Part shown: positions 21,683-35,370 of the stretch, piece by piece
Position numbering within the stretch: position 1 is the first letter of the stretch
How the letters are laid out: each line of letters starts with the position of its first letter
Origin: Scilla litardierei
Taxonomy: Eukaryota; Streptophyta; Magnoliopsida; Asparagales; Asparagaceae
NCBI GenBank assembly: GCA_030789695.1
Contig: CM061142.1
Coordinates: 799,107,258-799,171,257 of the forward strand
Reading direction: 5' to 3'
Length of the DNA: 64,000 nt
Notes under the pieces: generated by a model
Database searches by the model: none
What the model saw: the letters and a program-made list of their open reading frames with translations, nothing else
What the model was told of the DNA's origin: nothing
Program-made: the position numbers and the translations under genes

Positions 21683-24600
21683 TGTAACGGCCTGTTTTAA
21701 TCAACACAACTATTTACGCATTTAACATATTTTCAATTTTTTTTTAAAAAAACTATTTTATAATGGTTTGTCAGGAGTTTTACAGTTTCAAATAAAATTC
21801 TTATAAAAATATTTTGAAGTATTAGACTAGTTATGAAGTATTTTAGTAAGTTCGGGTTTCATCGAATACCTCTAAATAATCTGATAAAAATTCATTTTCA
21901 ATTAATACTGTTTTGGCTTAATGAATTTATCTTCAATGCAAACATCATCAAAACGATTTCAAACTTTTACAGTAACATTCAATGATCATTTAGGGCTTCC
22001 CACATTAATTTCGTAATTTTCTGAAGACAAATCAATAGAGAACCCGCAAACCCGTATCCTAAACGTTTTGACCCAAAACTCATATTTCCGTAGCTCAAAC
22101 CCCAAATTGGATCTCGTATTCGCGATCCTCGCGACGATACGATTACGTGTGTATGTTTTTTTGTAATTTTTCGGATACGTTTACTAGTAGAGGCAAAATC
22201 GTAATTTCATTACAAAGAAATTTTGCTATTACCGTCACCAATTACCTATTCTAATTACCCCACTAATTACCTATTCTAATCTTTTACGTAACTCGTTAGC
22301 AGCCCATGATTTTTTCATGGGTTTCGTTTCCACACTTTGTCAATTCCGATCAACAACCCCTAAGTAAGGTTCTTCCCCCTAAACCCATTTCACCAACCCT
22401 CATTAATGTAGTAACTATTAATCCATTTTTTTAGTTAATTAAGTTTCTATAAATCCCAGATCTTCTTCACTCTCGATTCACAGGCAACCTACGGGCCCTC
22501 TCCCCACTCTCGATCATCTCCCCCAACTCGTTTCCCTTCGCCCCTAGGGTCACTGCCATAGAACTGAAGCTCCCTCCACCGTAGCCCGCATACACAACCC
22601 ATCAACACCATCGCCCCAGGCCGCCGTTGTCACCTGCAACAGCTCCTCCTCTTTTCCACATCACTATCCAAGCACACAAGACCCCCGTTCATCAACCCAT
22701 ACCCTCCGCCCGATCCTTGATGAGTGCTGTCTAACTTGAAGCTTGTTCCTATCACTAAACCTTTGCATATTCAAATAACTTAAACTAATATTTCATTCAT
22801 CTGGGCTCTTTTTATATGTTTCAATATTTTTGTATTCATCTTGTTTTCATCTGAGAAATTTGCATGACGAGGCTTCATGACAATCCCCATTATTTTTGCA
22901 TATTAAGAAAACAATTCCCAACCCACACCTACAGTAAGCTTCAACCAACTCAACCCACAAGCCTCTCAGATCCTTCATCAACGAACAAACCATTCCGATC
23001 CGACCGCCCCAAGCACTGCTCGCCTGCGCCGCCGTGGAATCACCGCCCCGCAACCTGAAATGCTGCCCCGTGTCGAAGTCGCCGTCTAGGATCGTCACCC
23101 CCGCATTGGCCGCCGCCGGATCCGCCGCCTAAAAGCCGCTGCGCCGTCGCATTGCGCCGCCCCCAGCCTAGACCGTCGCCGTCCGTCGCCTGGAAGACGT
23201 CGCGCCACCCTGAGATTCCGATCACCGCGCGCCCCTCCTCCGGCCGGCCACCTGCCACTCCTCCCCCGGACGGCGCCCCACGGAAGGCCCCCACTTGCGT
23301 AAGTTTCAAACAAAAAAGAAGAAGAAACACACAGAACCCGCGCGCGCACGAAGGCAGAAGAGAGCAGCTTACGCCTCTGTTAACAAACACAGTAAGTTAT
23401 TTAAATATAATAATATAATAATAATATAATATTAGTTTATAAGTCAATTTGAGTATGTAAGAATAGTGTCATTTTGATATAAGTATCAGAATAACGAACG
23501 GATACCACCAGAAGATCAGTACCTTCATCACGAACACGTAGGCATTGATTTCGTTGGAATCAGGCAAGTATATCTCCCGTAATAAATTTTTAAAGCTATC
23601 TGAATCATCCTGATGAATTATTTCGTCCAGATTTTACGTAAACTTAGGTGTAATACAATTGTCTATAAATATACTAGTTAAGACGAACATTTTGACATAT
23701 CACATGAAAATTTCTGACAAGTATATATTTTTAAATAAATTATTGAACATTAAGATAGTTATTTTATAATTCAGAAAATTAGTTTTAATTCATTTTAATT
23801 TATTAAAATCGTTTTAAAGCTTTCAAAAATTGCTAAAAATACCTTGGAGCCTTAGAAAAATATTTTCGTCCTATATGAAATTATTTTACTCCCATCTAGC
23901 GCATCTAAAAATATTTAGTACGTATTTAGACGAGTTCTATGCAACTATAAAAATACAAACACGTTAAGAAAAATGGATAGAAAATAGTGTACTCTTTAAC
24001 CGGCCATTTCTTGAGTTGCAGGTACCCATTTCTCGTGCACTAGCATCTTTAGAAGCTCTGCCTCCAACCTCGTCTTACCACGACGATCTCAATAGTGTAA
24101 GTCACTTTAACTCTAACTTTAGAAATTCAGATAGTGCACTCGTACGAACTTAGGGCATGACATATAGCCTCGGAACAGTTATTGACTTGAACAGATGACT
24201 AGAGACATAACTAAATAGTCGCATCAATTGCTGCATGACATGCATATAATTCGCGAATTGTCGAATGTATTATCTTGTGGTACAACTTGTGGTACATCTG
24301 TGAAATGACATTGTGGAACATCTCGTAGTGAACATGTGCTTGATAGACATCACAGACACTTCGGGTTTTGGGGTAACTTATAATTGTGGAAGTGCGGGAG
24401 CGACCAGTCCGATCTGCAGTGAATAGTACCGTTTTGATTGAACAGTATCGTTTTGTTGAATAGTAAAGTTTTGATTGTACAGTACCGTACCGTACCGTAT
24501 TATTGTAACCCGGGATATCAGGTGGACTCTTGGTTGCATATCGTTCTTCCCGTTATAAGTCACGAACTAGGCTAGGCAAAATTACTCTCATTGTCATTGC

Positions 24601-25127
24601 TATTGTCATGGTTATTCTTGTACGATACCAGTTGTACTTGCTCAGTCACCTTTACTTTACTTGTCGCACTTGCATGCTTGCCTGTCTTTACTTTACTTTA
24701 CGCCTTTACCTGCATGTTGCTCATATCTCACTTATTGCATTAGCATGATAGTCCTTAAAATGCTTAATATAGACTGCTTCGTACTTTTGCACTACTTTAT
24801 GTCTATTGGTAGAATTATGTGACTTACCTACGGTTCCATGTTTCGTGGCACCGCAGACAACGCACAGCTTGACATAGAGGCTCCTGAGTACCAGAGTTCG
24901 TCCCTGAGGCTGCAGTAGTAGAGTTCTTTTAGTGGCACCCTTTCGGTTGTACATTTTTCCTTTTAATCTCGTTGTAATAATTTGTACTATATGTGGATTG
25001 TAATAATTGGACACTATTTGGGTATTTTTGTACATCTCAGCATCAGAAGCTATTTTGTTTTCACTGGTTAACTGCAGACCTGCAAATAAATCAAATAAGT
25101 AACGGGCCCCAATAGCGGGTCGTTACA
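21683..25127 (+). repeat. LTR 1 of tandem array (3445 bp), Tekay-related
   Basis: Starts TGTAACGGCCTG and ends GCGGGTCGTTACA. A TATA box (CTATAAATCC, near 22450) precedes a C-rich leader. GTAAGT near 23299 and TTGCAG near 24021 could be splice sites of a leader intron. Short GTACCGT repeats lie near 24480. No conserved protein domain; Pro/Arg-rich frames in the leader are not kept open in all copies. Confidence 0.9.
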
Positions 25128-26308
25128 AGTTTGGTGGCCCACGCAGGTCCGTGCTAACTACCTCGTGAACAATATAGCAAGATCAGGATGTACAATATAA
25201 AATACTCAAATTAACCTCGAGTACGGGATGTCTCGAGTATTCACTTGTATTGGATATACGGGTGAAGCGTCCTTATTACCATCTTCATTTGGTTTTCCTT
25301 GATCCTCATCACTTCCTTTGAACTCTTAACCCTTGATTAGGAACTCGTTTTACATTCTTGGTTCTTTTGCTAGCAGTTATAGTGATTTTCATATGTTGAA
25401 CTATCTACCCACTTCATCACCTTTCCTTCAGTTGATGATGGCACGCATATAAATGATAAGCTTCCTTCAATGGACCATGATCCGGTAAATGTGCTTGGCT
25501 AAGTTTGTTGGGTCACCCTAGCTAGACTGGGGATAAGTGATCCTGGCTTAGTCACTTCCCTGGCCGTGTCCACTGGACCGCAAGGACGTGAATCATGATT
25601 ATGTAACGCCATCGATCTTCATCACTATAACCCTTCCTTTAGCTTGATGACCTTTCGATTAAACCTCTTAGAATATTTAGTTTGCTTGAACTCTAGCTAC
25701 ATCTATTTTAAGGAGGGTAACATTCGATTTTTATTTGAGGACGGTGCGAGACAAATTGAGACGGACCAAACCAATATGTGTAGGCAGAGACATCAGCTTC
25801 TTCTTCCTCTTTCTTGAACTCTTAAGTTTCTTTTATCATTGGCTTGCATCTCCCCTTCATATATGAGCTTGATGTTACTTTGAAAGTGCTGATAGCCTGT
25901 CATTCATGCTATAACCGTCAATCACAATTTAAGGAGTAGGTATTAGCTGGCTACTAACTTATCACCTCAAGTTCCAAGTCCGAACAGATGTTGGCATCAT
26001 AATAGCCCTCATTTTCATGTGAGCCATTATCTCACCATAACTTTGGCTACTTGAGAAGTCGAACTAACTATTGTGATGATACTAATCTCGGGACTAGATA
26101 TGGAAACTATGGTGATGTCAATATAACATCTCTTGTTTTCTTGATGCTATAATATCACATTATATTTCATGTTAATTACAACCTGATTTACTATATTACT
26201 ATCTTTTTTATTATCATTTATTTGCTTGAGCTTCTTCATAACATCAATTATTTGTTTCAGAAAGATCTTTTAAATTCCGAGGACGGAATTATTTTAAGGA
26301 GGGTAGGA
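25128..26308 (+). mobile_element. internal region 1 of non-autonomous LTR element
   Basis: A 1181-bp non-coding interval between LTR 1 and LTR 2. It starts AGTTTGGTGGCCCACGCAGG, the place for a primer site but not the iMet type, and ends with ATTCCGAGGACGGAATT then GGAGGGTAGGA, the Tekay-type polypurine tract. No reading frame of note, so the element would depend on another for all proteins. Confidence 0.85.
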
Positions 26309-29300
26309 TGTAACGGCCTGTTTTAATCAACACAACTATTTACGCATTTAACATATTTTCAAATTTTTTTTAAAAACTATTTTATAATGGTTCGTCAGGA
26401 GTTTTACAGTTTCAAAAAAAATTCTTATAAAAATATTTTGAAGTATTAGACTAGTTATGAAGTATTTTAGTAAGTTCGGGTTTCATCGAATACCTATAAA
26501 TAATCTGATAAAAATTCATTTTCAATTAATACTATTTTGGCTTAATGAATTTATTTTCTATACAAACATCATCAAAACGATTTCAAACTTTTACAGTAAC
26601 ATTCAATGATCATTTAGGGCTTCCCACATTAATTTCGTAATTTTCTGAAGACAAATCAATAGAGAACCCGCAAACCCGTATCCTAAACGTTTTGACCCAA
26701 AACTCATATTTCCGTAGCTCAAACCCCAAATTGGATCTCGTATTCGCGATCCTCGCGACGATACGATTCCGTGTGTATGTTTTTTGTAATTTTCCGGATA
26801 CATTTACTAGTAGAGGCAAAATCGTAATTTCATTACAATGAAATTTTGCTATTACCGTCACCAATTACCTATTCTAATTACCCCCCTAATTACCTATTCT
26901 AATCTTTTACGTAACTCATTAGCAGACCACGATATTTTCATGGGTTTCGTTTCCACACTTTGTCAATTCCGCTCAACAACCCCTAAGTAAGGTTCTTCCC
27001 CCTAAACCCATTTCACCAACCCTCATTAATGTAGTAACTGTTAATCCATTTTTTAGTTAATTAAGTTTCTATAAATCCCAGATCTTCTTCCCTCTCGATT
27101 CACAGGCAACCCACGGGCTCTCCCCCCACTCTCGATCATCTCCCCCAACACGTTTCCCTTCGCCCCTAGGGTCGCCGCCGTAGAACCGAAGCTCGCTCCA
27201 CCGTAGCCCGCATACACAACCCATCAACACCATCGCCCCAGGCCGCCGTTGTCACCTGCAACAGCTCCTCCTCTCTTCCACATCACTGTCCAAGTACACA
27301 AGACCCCCGTTCATCAACCCATACCCTCCGCCCGATCCTTGATGAGTGCTGTCTAACTTGAAGCTTGTTCCTATCACTAAACCATTGCATATTCAAATAA
27401 CTTAAACTAATATTTCATTCATCTGGGCTCTTTTTATATGTTTCAATATTTTTGTTTTCATCTTGTTTTCATCTGATAAATTTGCATGACGAGGCTTCAT
27501 GACAATCCCCATTATTTTTGCATATTAAGAAAACAATTCCCAACCCACACCTACTGTAAGCTTCAACCAACTCAACCCCACAAGCCTCTCAGATCCTTCA
27601 TCAATGAACAAACCACTCCGATCCGACCGCCCCAAGCCCCGATCTCGCCTGCGCCGCCATGGAATCACCGCCCGCCGCCTGAAACGACGCCCCGTGTTAA
27701 ATTCGCCATCTCGGATCGTCACCCCCGCCTTGGCCGCTGCAGGATCCGCTGCCTAGAAGCCACTGCGCCGTCGCATCGTGCCGCCCCCCAGCCTAGACTG
27801 TCGCCGTCCGTCGCCTGGAAGACGTCGCGCCACCCTGAGATTCTGATCACCGCGCGCCCCTCCTCCGACCGGCCACCTGCCGCTCCTCCCCCGGACGGCG
27901 CCCCACGGAAGGCCCCCACTTGCGTAAGTTTCAAAAAAAAAAGAAGAAGAAACACACAGAACCCGCGCGCGCACGAAGGCAGGAGAGAGCAGCTCACGCC
28001 TCTGTTAACAAACACAGTAAGTTATTTAAATATAATAATATAATAATAATATAATATTAGTTTATAAGGAAATTTGAGTATGTAAGAATAGTGTCATTTT
28101 GATATAAGTATCAGAATAACGAACGGATACCACCAGAAGATCAGTACCTTCATCACGAACACGTAGGCATTGATTTCGTTGGAATCAGGCTAGTATATCT
28201 CCCGTAATAAATTTTTAAAGCTATCTGAATCATCCTGATGAATTATTTCGTCCGGATTTTACGTAAACTTAGGTGTAAAACAATTGTCTATAAATATACT
28301 AGTTAAGACGAACATTTTGACAAATCACATGAAAATTCCTGACAAGTATATATTTTTAAATAAATTATTGAACATTAAGATAGTTATTTTATAATTTAGA
28401 AAATTAGTTTTAATTCATTTTAATTTATTAAAATCGTTTTAAAGCTTTCAAAAATTGCTAAAAATACCTTGGAGCCTTAGAAAAATATTTTCTTCCTATG
28501 TGAAATTATTTTACTCCCATCTAGCGCATCTAAAAATATTTAGTACGTATTTTGACGAGTTCTATGCAACTATAAAAATACAAACACGTTAAGAAAAATA
28601 GATAGAAAATAGTGTACTCTTTAACCGGCCATTTCTTGAGTTGCAGGCACACATTTCTCGTGCACTAGCATCTTTAGAAGCTCTGCCTCCAACCTCGTCT
28701 TACCACGACGATCTCAATAGTGTAAGTCACTTTAACTCTAACTTTAGAAATTCAGATAGTGCACTCGTACGAACTTAGGGCATGACATATAGCCTCGGAA
28801 CAGTTATTGACTTGAACAGATGACTAGAGACATAACTAAATAGTCGCATCAATTGCTGCATGACATGCATATAATTCGCGAATTGTCGAATGTATTATCT
28901 TGTGGTACAACTTGTGGTACATCTGTGAAATGACATTGTGGAACATCTCGTAGTGAACATGTGCTTGATAGACATCACAGACACTTCGGGTTTTGGGGTA
29001 ACTTATAATTATGGAAGTGCGGGAGCGACCAGTCCGATCTGCAGTGAATAGTACCGTTTTGATTGAACAGTATCGTTTTGTTGAATAGTAAAGTTTTGAT
29101 TGTACCGTACCGTACCGTACCGTATTGTTGTAACCCGGGATATCAGGTGGACTCTTGGTTGCATATCGTTCTTCCCGTTATAAGTCACGAACTAGGCTAG
29201 GCACAATTACTCTCATTGTCATTGCTATTGCCATGGTTATTCTTGTACGATACCAGTTGTACTTGCTCAGTCACCTTTACTTTACTTGTCGCACTTGCAT

Positions 29301-29753
29301 GCTTGCCTGTCTTTACTTTACTTTACGCCTTTACCTGCATGTCTGCTCTTATCTTACTTATTGCATTAGCATGATAGTCCTTAAAATGCTTAATATAGAC
29401 TGCTTCGTACTTTTGCACTACTTTATGTCTATTGGTAGAATTATGTGACTTACCTACGGTTCCATGTTTCGTGGCACCGCAGACGACGCACAGCTTGACA
29501 TAGAGGCTCCTGAGTGACATAGTTCGTCCCTGAGGCTGCAGTAGTAAAGTTCTTTTAGTGGCACCCTTTCGGTTGTACATCTTTCCTTTTAATCTCGTTG
29601 TAATAATTTGTACTATATGTGGATTGTAATAATTGGACACTATTTGGGTATTTTTGTACATCTCTGCATCAGCAGCTATTTTGTTTTCACTGGTTAACTA
29701 CAGACCTGCAAATAAATCAAATAAGTAACGGGCCCCAATAGCGGGTCGTTACA
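26309..29753 (+). repeat. LTR 2 of tandem array (3445 bp)
   Basis: Same length and ends as LTR 1 and nearly identical by eye. It serves at once as the 3' LTR of the left unit and the 5' LTR of the right unit. Confidence 0.92.
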
Positions 29754-30935
29754 AGTTTGGTGGCCCACGCAGGTCCGTGCTAACTACCTCGTGAATAATA
29801 TAGCAAGATCAGGATGTACAATATAAAATACTCAAATTAACCTCGAGTACGGGATGTCTTGAGTATTCACCTGTATTGGATATACGGGTGAAGCGTCCTT
29901 ATTACCATCTTCATTTGGTTTTCCTTGATCCTCATCACTTCCTTTGAACTCTTAACCCTTGCTTAGGAACTCGTTTTACATTCTTGGTTCTTTTGCTAGC
30001 AGTTATAATGATTTTCATATGTTGAACTATCTACCCACTTCATCACCTTTCCTTCAGTTGATGATGGCACGCATATAAATGATAAGCTTCCTTCAATGGA
30101 CCATGATCCGGTAAATGTGCTTGGCTAAGTTTGTTGGGTCACCCTAGCTAGACTGGGGATAAGTGATCCTGGCTTAGTCACTTCCCTGGTCGTGTTCCGC
30201 TAGACCGCAAGGACGTGAATCATGATTATGTAACGCCATCGATCTTCATCACTATAACCCTTCCTTTAGCTTGATGACCTTTCGATTAAACCTCTTAGAA
30301 TATTTAGTTTGCTTGAACTCTAGCTACATCTATTTTAAGGAGGGTAGCATTCGATTTTTATTTGAGGATGGTGCGAGACAAATTGAGACGGACCAAACCA
30401 AGATGTGTAGGCAGAGACATCAGCTTCTTCTTCCTCTTTCTTGAACTCTTAAGTTTCTTTTATCATTGGCTTGCATCTCCCCTTCATATATGAGCTTGAT
30501 GTTACTTTGAAAGTGCTGATAGCCTGTCATTCATGCTATAACCGTCAATCACAATTTAAGGAGTAGGTATTAGCTGGCTACTGACTTATCACCTCAAGTT
30601 CCAAGTCCGAACAAATGTTGGCATCATAATAGCCCTCATTTTCATGTGAGCCATTATCTCACCATAACTTTGGCTACTTGAGAAGTCGAAGTAACTATTG
30701 TGATGATACTAATCTCGGGACTAGATATGGAAACTATGGTTATGTCAATATAACATCTCTTGTTTTCTTGATGCTATAATATCACATTATATTTCATGTT
30801 AATTACAACCTGATTTACTAGATTACTATCTTTTCTATTATCATTTATTTGCTTGAGCTTCTTCATAACATCAATTATTTGTTTCAGAAAGATCTTTTAA
30901 ATTCCGAGGACGGAATTATTTTAAGGAGTGTAGGA
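29754..30935 (+). mobile_element. internal region 2 of non-autonomous LTR element
   Basis: A 1182-bp copy of 25128-26308 with few changes. The polypurine end reads GGAGTGTAGGA rather than GGAGGGTAGGA. Confidence 0.85.
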
Positions 30936-33773
30936 TGTAACGGCCTGTTTTAATCAACACAACTATTTACGCATTTAACATATTTTCAAATTTTTTTAAA
31001 AAACTATTTTATAATGGTTCGTCAGGAGTTTTACAGTTTCAAAAAAAATTCTTATAAAAATATTTTGAAGTATTAGACTAGTTATGAAGTATTTTAGTAA
31101 GTTCGGGTTTCATCGAATACCTCTAAATAATCTGATAAAAATTCATTTTCAATTAATACTGTTTTGGTTTAATGAATTTATTTTCTATACAAACATCATC
31201 AAAACGATTTCAAACTTTTACAGTAACATTCAATGATCATTTAGGGCTTCCCACATTAATTTCGTAATTTTCTGAAGACAAATCAATAGAGAACCCGCAA
31301 ACCCGTATCCTAAACGTTTTGACCCAAAACTCATATTTCCGTAGCTCAAACCCCAAATTGGATCTCGTATTCGCGATCCTCGCGACGATACGATTCCGTG
31401 TGTATGTTTTTTGTAATTTTTCGGATACGTTTACTAGTAGAGGCAAAATCGTAATTTCATTACAATGAAATTTTGCAATTACCGTCACCAATTACCTATT
31501 CTAACTACCCCCCTAATTACCTATTCTAATCTTTTACGTAACTTGTTAGCAGCCCACGATGTTTTCATGGGTTTCATTTCCACACTTTGTCAATTCCGCT
31601 CAACAACCCCTAAGTAAGGTTCTTCCCCCTAAACCCATTTCACCAACCCTCATTAATGTAGTAACTGTTAATCCATTTTTTTAGTTAATTAAGTTTCTAT
31701 AAATCCCAGATATTCTTCCCTCTCAATTCACAGGCAACCCACGGGCTCTCTCCCCACTCTCGATCATCTCCCCCAACCCGTTTCCCTTCGCCCCTAGGGT
31801 CGCCGCCGTAGAACCGAAGCTCGCTCCACCGTAGCCCGCATACACAACCCATCAACACCATCGCCCCAGGCCGCCGTTGTCACCTGCAACAGCTCCTCCT
31901 CTCTTCCACATCACTGTCCAAGCACACAAGACCCCCGTTCATCAACCCATACCCTCCGCCCGATCCTTGATGAGTGCTGTCTAACTTGAAGCTTGTTCCT
32001 ATCACTAAACCATTGCATATTCAAATAACTTAAACTAATATTTCATTCATCTGGGCTCTTTTTATATGTTTTAATATTTTTGTTTTCATCTGAGAAATTT
32101 GCATGACGAGGCTTCATGACAATCCCCATTATTTTTGCATATTAAGAAAACAATTCCCAGCCCACACCTACTGTAAGCTTCAACCAACTCAACCCCACAA
32201 GCCTCTCAGATCCTTCGTCAACGAACAAACCACTCCGATCCGACCGCCCCAAGCCCCGATCTCGCCTGCGCCGCCGTGGAATCACCGCCCCGCTGCCTGA
32301 AACGCCGCCCCTTGTCGAAGTCGCCGTCTCGGATCGTCACCCCCGCTTTGGCCGCCGTCGGATCCGCCGCCTAGAAGCCGCTGCGCCGTCGCATCGCGCC
32401 GCCCCCAGCCCAGACCGTCGCCGTCTGTCGCCTGGAAGACATCGCGCCACCCTGAGATTCTGATCACCGCGCGCCCCTCCTCCGGCCGGCCACCTGCCGC
32501 TCCTCCCCCGGACGGCGCCCCACGGAAGGCCCCCACTTGCGTAAGTTTCAAACAAAAAAAGAAGAAGAAACACACAGAACCCGCGCGCGCACGAAGGCAG
32601 AAGAGAGCAGCTCACGCCTCTGTTAACAAACACAGTAAGTTATTTAAATATAATAATATAATAATAATATAATATTAGTTTATAAGGAAATTTGAGTATG
32701 TAAGAATAGTGTCATTTTGATATAAGTATCAGAATAACGAACGGATACCACCAGAAGATCCGTACCTTCATCACGAACACGTAGGCATTGGTTTCGTTGG
32801 AATCAGGCAAGTATATCTCCCGTAATAAATTTTTAAAACTATCTGAATCATCCTGATGAATTATTTTGTCCGGATTTTACGTAAACTTAGGTGTAATACA
32901 ATTGTCTATAAATATACTAGTTAAGACGAACATTTTGACATATCACACTAAAATTTCTGACAAGTATATATTTTTAAATACATTATTGAACATTAAGATA
33001 GTTATTTTATAATTTAGAAAATTAGTTTTAATTCATTTTAATTTCTAAAAATCGTTTTAAAGCTTTCAAAAATTGCTAAAAATACCTAGGAGCCTTAGAA
33101 AAATATTTTCTTCCTATATGAAATTATTTTACTCCCATCTAGCGCATCTAAAAATATTTAGTACGTATTTTGACGAGTTCTATGCAACTATGAAAATACA
33201 AACACGTTAAGAAAAATAGATAGAAAATAGTGTACTCTTTAACCGGCCATTTCTTGAGTTGCAGGTACCCATTTCTCGTGTACTAGCATCTTTAGAAGCT
33301 CTGCCTCCAACCTCGTCTTACCACGACGATCTCAATAGTGTAAGTCACTTTAATTCTAACTTTAGAAATTCAGATAGTGCACTCGTACGAACTTTGGGCA
33401 TGACATATAGCCTCGGAACAGTTATTGACTTGAAGAGATGGCTAGAGACATAACTAAATAGTCGCATCAATTGCTGCATGACATGCATATAATTCGCGAA
33501 TTGTCAAATGTACTATCTTGTGAAATATCTTGTGGTACATCTTGTGGTACATCTGTGAAATGACATTGTGGAACATCTCGTAGTGAACATGTGCTTGATA
33601 GACATCACAGACACTTTGGGTTTTGGGGTAACTTATAATTGTGGAAGTGCGGGAGCGACCAGTCCGATCTGCAGTGAATAGTACCGTTTTGATTGAACAG
33701 TATCGTTTTGTTGAATAGTACCGTTTTGATTGTACCGTACCGTACCGTACCGTATTGTTGTAACCTGGGATAT
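30936..33773 (+). repeat. LTR 3 of tandem array, truncated
   Basis: Matches LTR 1 and 2 from TGTAACGGCCTG to GGGATAT, then stops where the Athila element 1 LTR starts (33774). About 600 bp of the LTR 3' part is missing and does not reappear to the right of the Athila block. Confidence 0.9.
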
Positions 33774-34069
33774 TGATCACTCCATATTTTACACCTTTTT
33801 TCTGCATGTTTGCATGCCATTTTGATCGCTCGAATCGCGCTTTTCACGATTTTTCGGCAATATTGTGATGCTTTTGCACGATTTCTTATTTTTGTCGAAT
33901 TTCAGGAGAATTCGAGTGATTTGGAGTGATTCTGAGATGCATCCACTCCGGAGTGTCACCCGTGACTCTTCCGAGGGGAATTTTGCTATTGGAGAGGAGT
34001 GGGAGAAGAAAGAACGTCGTAGGAGCGACGAGGGAGCAAAAATACGAAGAATGGGCATTTTCAGCATGT

Positions 34070-34587
34070 CACTCGGCCGAGTGAAGGAGTCACTCGGCCG
34101 AACACCGAAAGCCCGCTCAGCCGACCAGATCTGACACGCAGAAGATAGAGTATCAGCGTGCACTCGGCCGAGCATCGCCAGCCCACTCGGCCGAACCACG
34201 GAGACTCCACTCGCCCGAGTGGCATCAAGACGACGGCAGCGAAAAGTCCAGACTTACGGTAATTTGTCAGTCATCTCCCGAGTTCCGACTCGGCCAAGTA
34301 CCAAAAGCCCCTCGGCCGAGTGACATTTGCCGCTCTGCCGAGTGATGCCGAGGACACGCAGCGCCCAGATTTTCAGACAACCTCCCACTCTTTTGAAATC
34401 TTCTATCATTCCAGCAATCAAAGTATTTTTCTCATATTTTTTATGGATAGTAGACTTCATGATGATTCCAACGCCGCCAAGAACGCGCAAATCGAATGTC
34501 GGATGTAATCTGAAGAATTTCTGCAAGTTGATGCTGCAGTGGTGGAATTTTCACTCGGCCGGGTCACATGTTCCACTCGGCCGAGTG
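34070..34587 (+). repeat. palindrome array CACTCGGCCGAGTG, Athila 1 5' LTR
   Basis: About eleven exact or near copies of CACTCGGCCGAGTG, spaced irregularly by unrelated sequence. The last exact copy is at 34574-34587, about 95 bp before TATATAA. Variants keep the CGGCCG-type centre more than the arms. Confidence 0.92.
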
Positions 34588-34681
34588 CGGCCTGGGCCCA
34601 GATTTTAAGTTGCGGTTTGGGCTGTTTTTGGGCACGAATTTGAGTGGTTTTCTAAGGTTATTTGCTAGGGGTTTGGGAGAC

Positions 34682-34688
34682 TATATAA
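34682..34688 (+). promoter_or_regulatory. TATA box, Athila 1 5' LTR
   Basis: TATATAA in GGGAGACTATATAAGGG, downstream of the palindrome array. In the 3' LTR the same place reads TATTTAA (55142-55148). Confidence 0.65.
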
Positions 34689-35054
34689 GGGTTTTGTAGC
34701 CACCATTAGAGAGGAGGTTCCCACATGTTTTCTTAGGGATTATTTTAGAGGTTAGGCCATGCCCTAGGCCCCCTCTTGGATCAAAAAGCTTGTGTTGGGA
34801 TTGAAGATATTCATCAAAGCTAAGTATTTTGTTCTTGTTCTTTGAATCTTTGTTTTTCTATCTTTTTGTATGCAAGCAATGATTTTTATTGATTCTCATA
34901 TCGTTATTGCTATGCTTGAGTAGATTTGTTGTTCTAGGGCATGTGGATGAACCCTATGGATCTAATTTCAGATTTATGATGAATGAATTTCTAAATTGCT
35001 ATAATTGCTAGGAGGTTAGGTTGTGATCGATTTATTACGAATAGCTAGGGATTT

Positions 35055-35370
35055 CCATCGATTGGGGTTTGCAAGAGATTGGATTCTAATCGATGGGAAG
35101 GCCTATATATTCAATTTAGGTTTATAATCGAGATTCTCTAGACTTGGTTTGCAAGAGATTGGACCAAAGCTAGGATTTTTATTGTAAATCTATACCAATA
35201 TTCGTTTGCAAGAGATTGGACGAATACGAACTATCACAACCTAAATCGTAACTCGAGTCTGCACGAGAGTGGGCTCGAGGGACGATTGAACGATGATGTT
35301 GATCCTAATGCTAGTGGCTTAGGCTAGGGTTTGCAAGAGATTGGGCCCTATCCTAGGTTGCTATAGACCG
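35055..35370 (+). repeat. five-hairpin array with constant 14-nt loop, Athila 1 5' LTR
   Basis: Five stem-loops share the loop TTGCAAGAGATTGG (CTGCACGAGAGTGG in the fourth) but have different stems. H1 35055-35096: CCATCGATTGGGGT with ATTCTAATCGATGG (14 pairs, three or four G-U). H2 35138-35173: CTAG-ac-TTGGT with ACCAA-ag-CTAG. H3 35199-35226: TATTCGT with ACGAATA. H4 35244-35287: AATCGT-aa-CTCGAGT with GCTCGAG-gg-ACGATT. H5 35331-35364: AGG-c-TAGGGT with GCCCTA-t-CCT. They lie downstream of the TATA box, so they would be in the RNA leader. The loop contains the palindrome TTGCAA. Confidence 0.9.

Noticed and set aside
27486..28043. 185-codon Pro/Arg-rich frame in LTR 2 of the tandem array
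   Set aside because: The same region in LTR 1 and LTR 3 is shifted or stopped, and the composition reflects the C-rich leader.
34070..34587. CRISPR-like array of regular short repeats
   Set aside because: Spacing is irregular, the repeats are 8-14 bp palindromes, the context is a plant LTR, and there are no cas genes.
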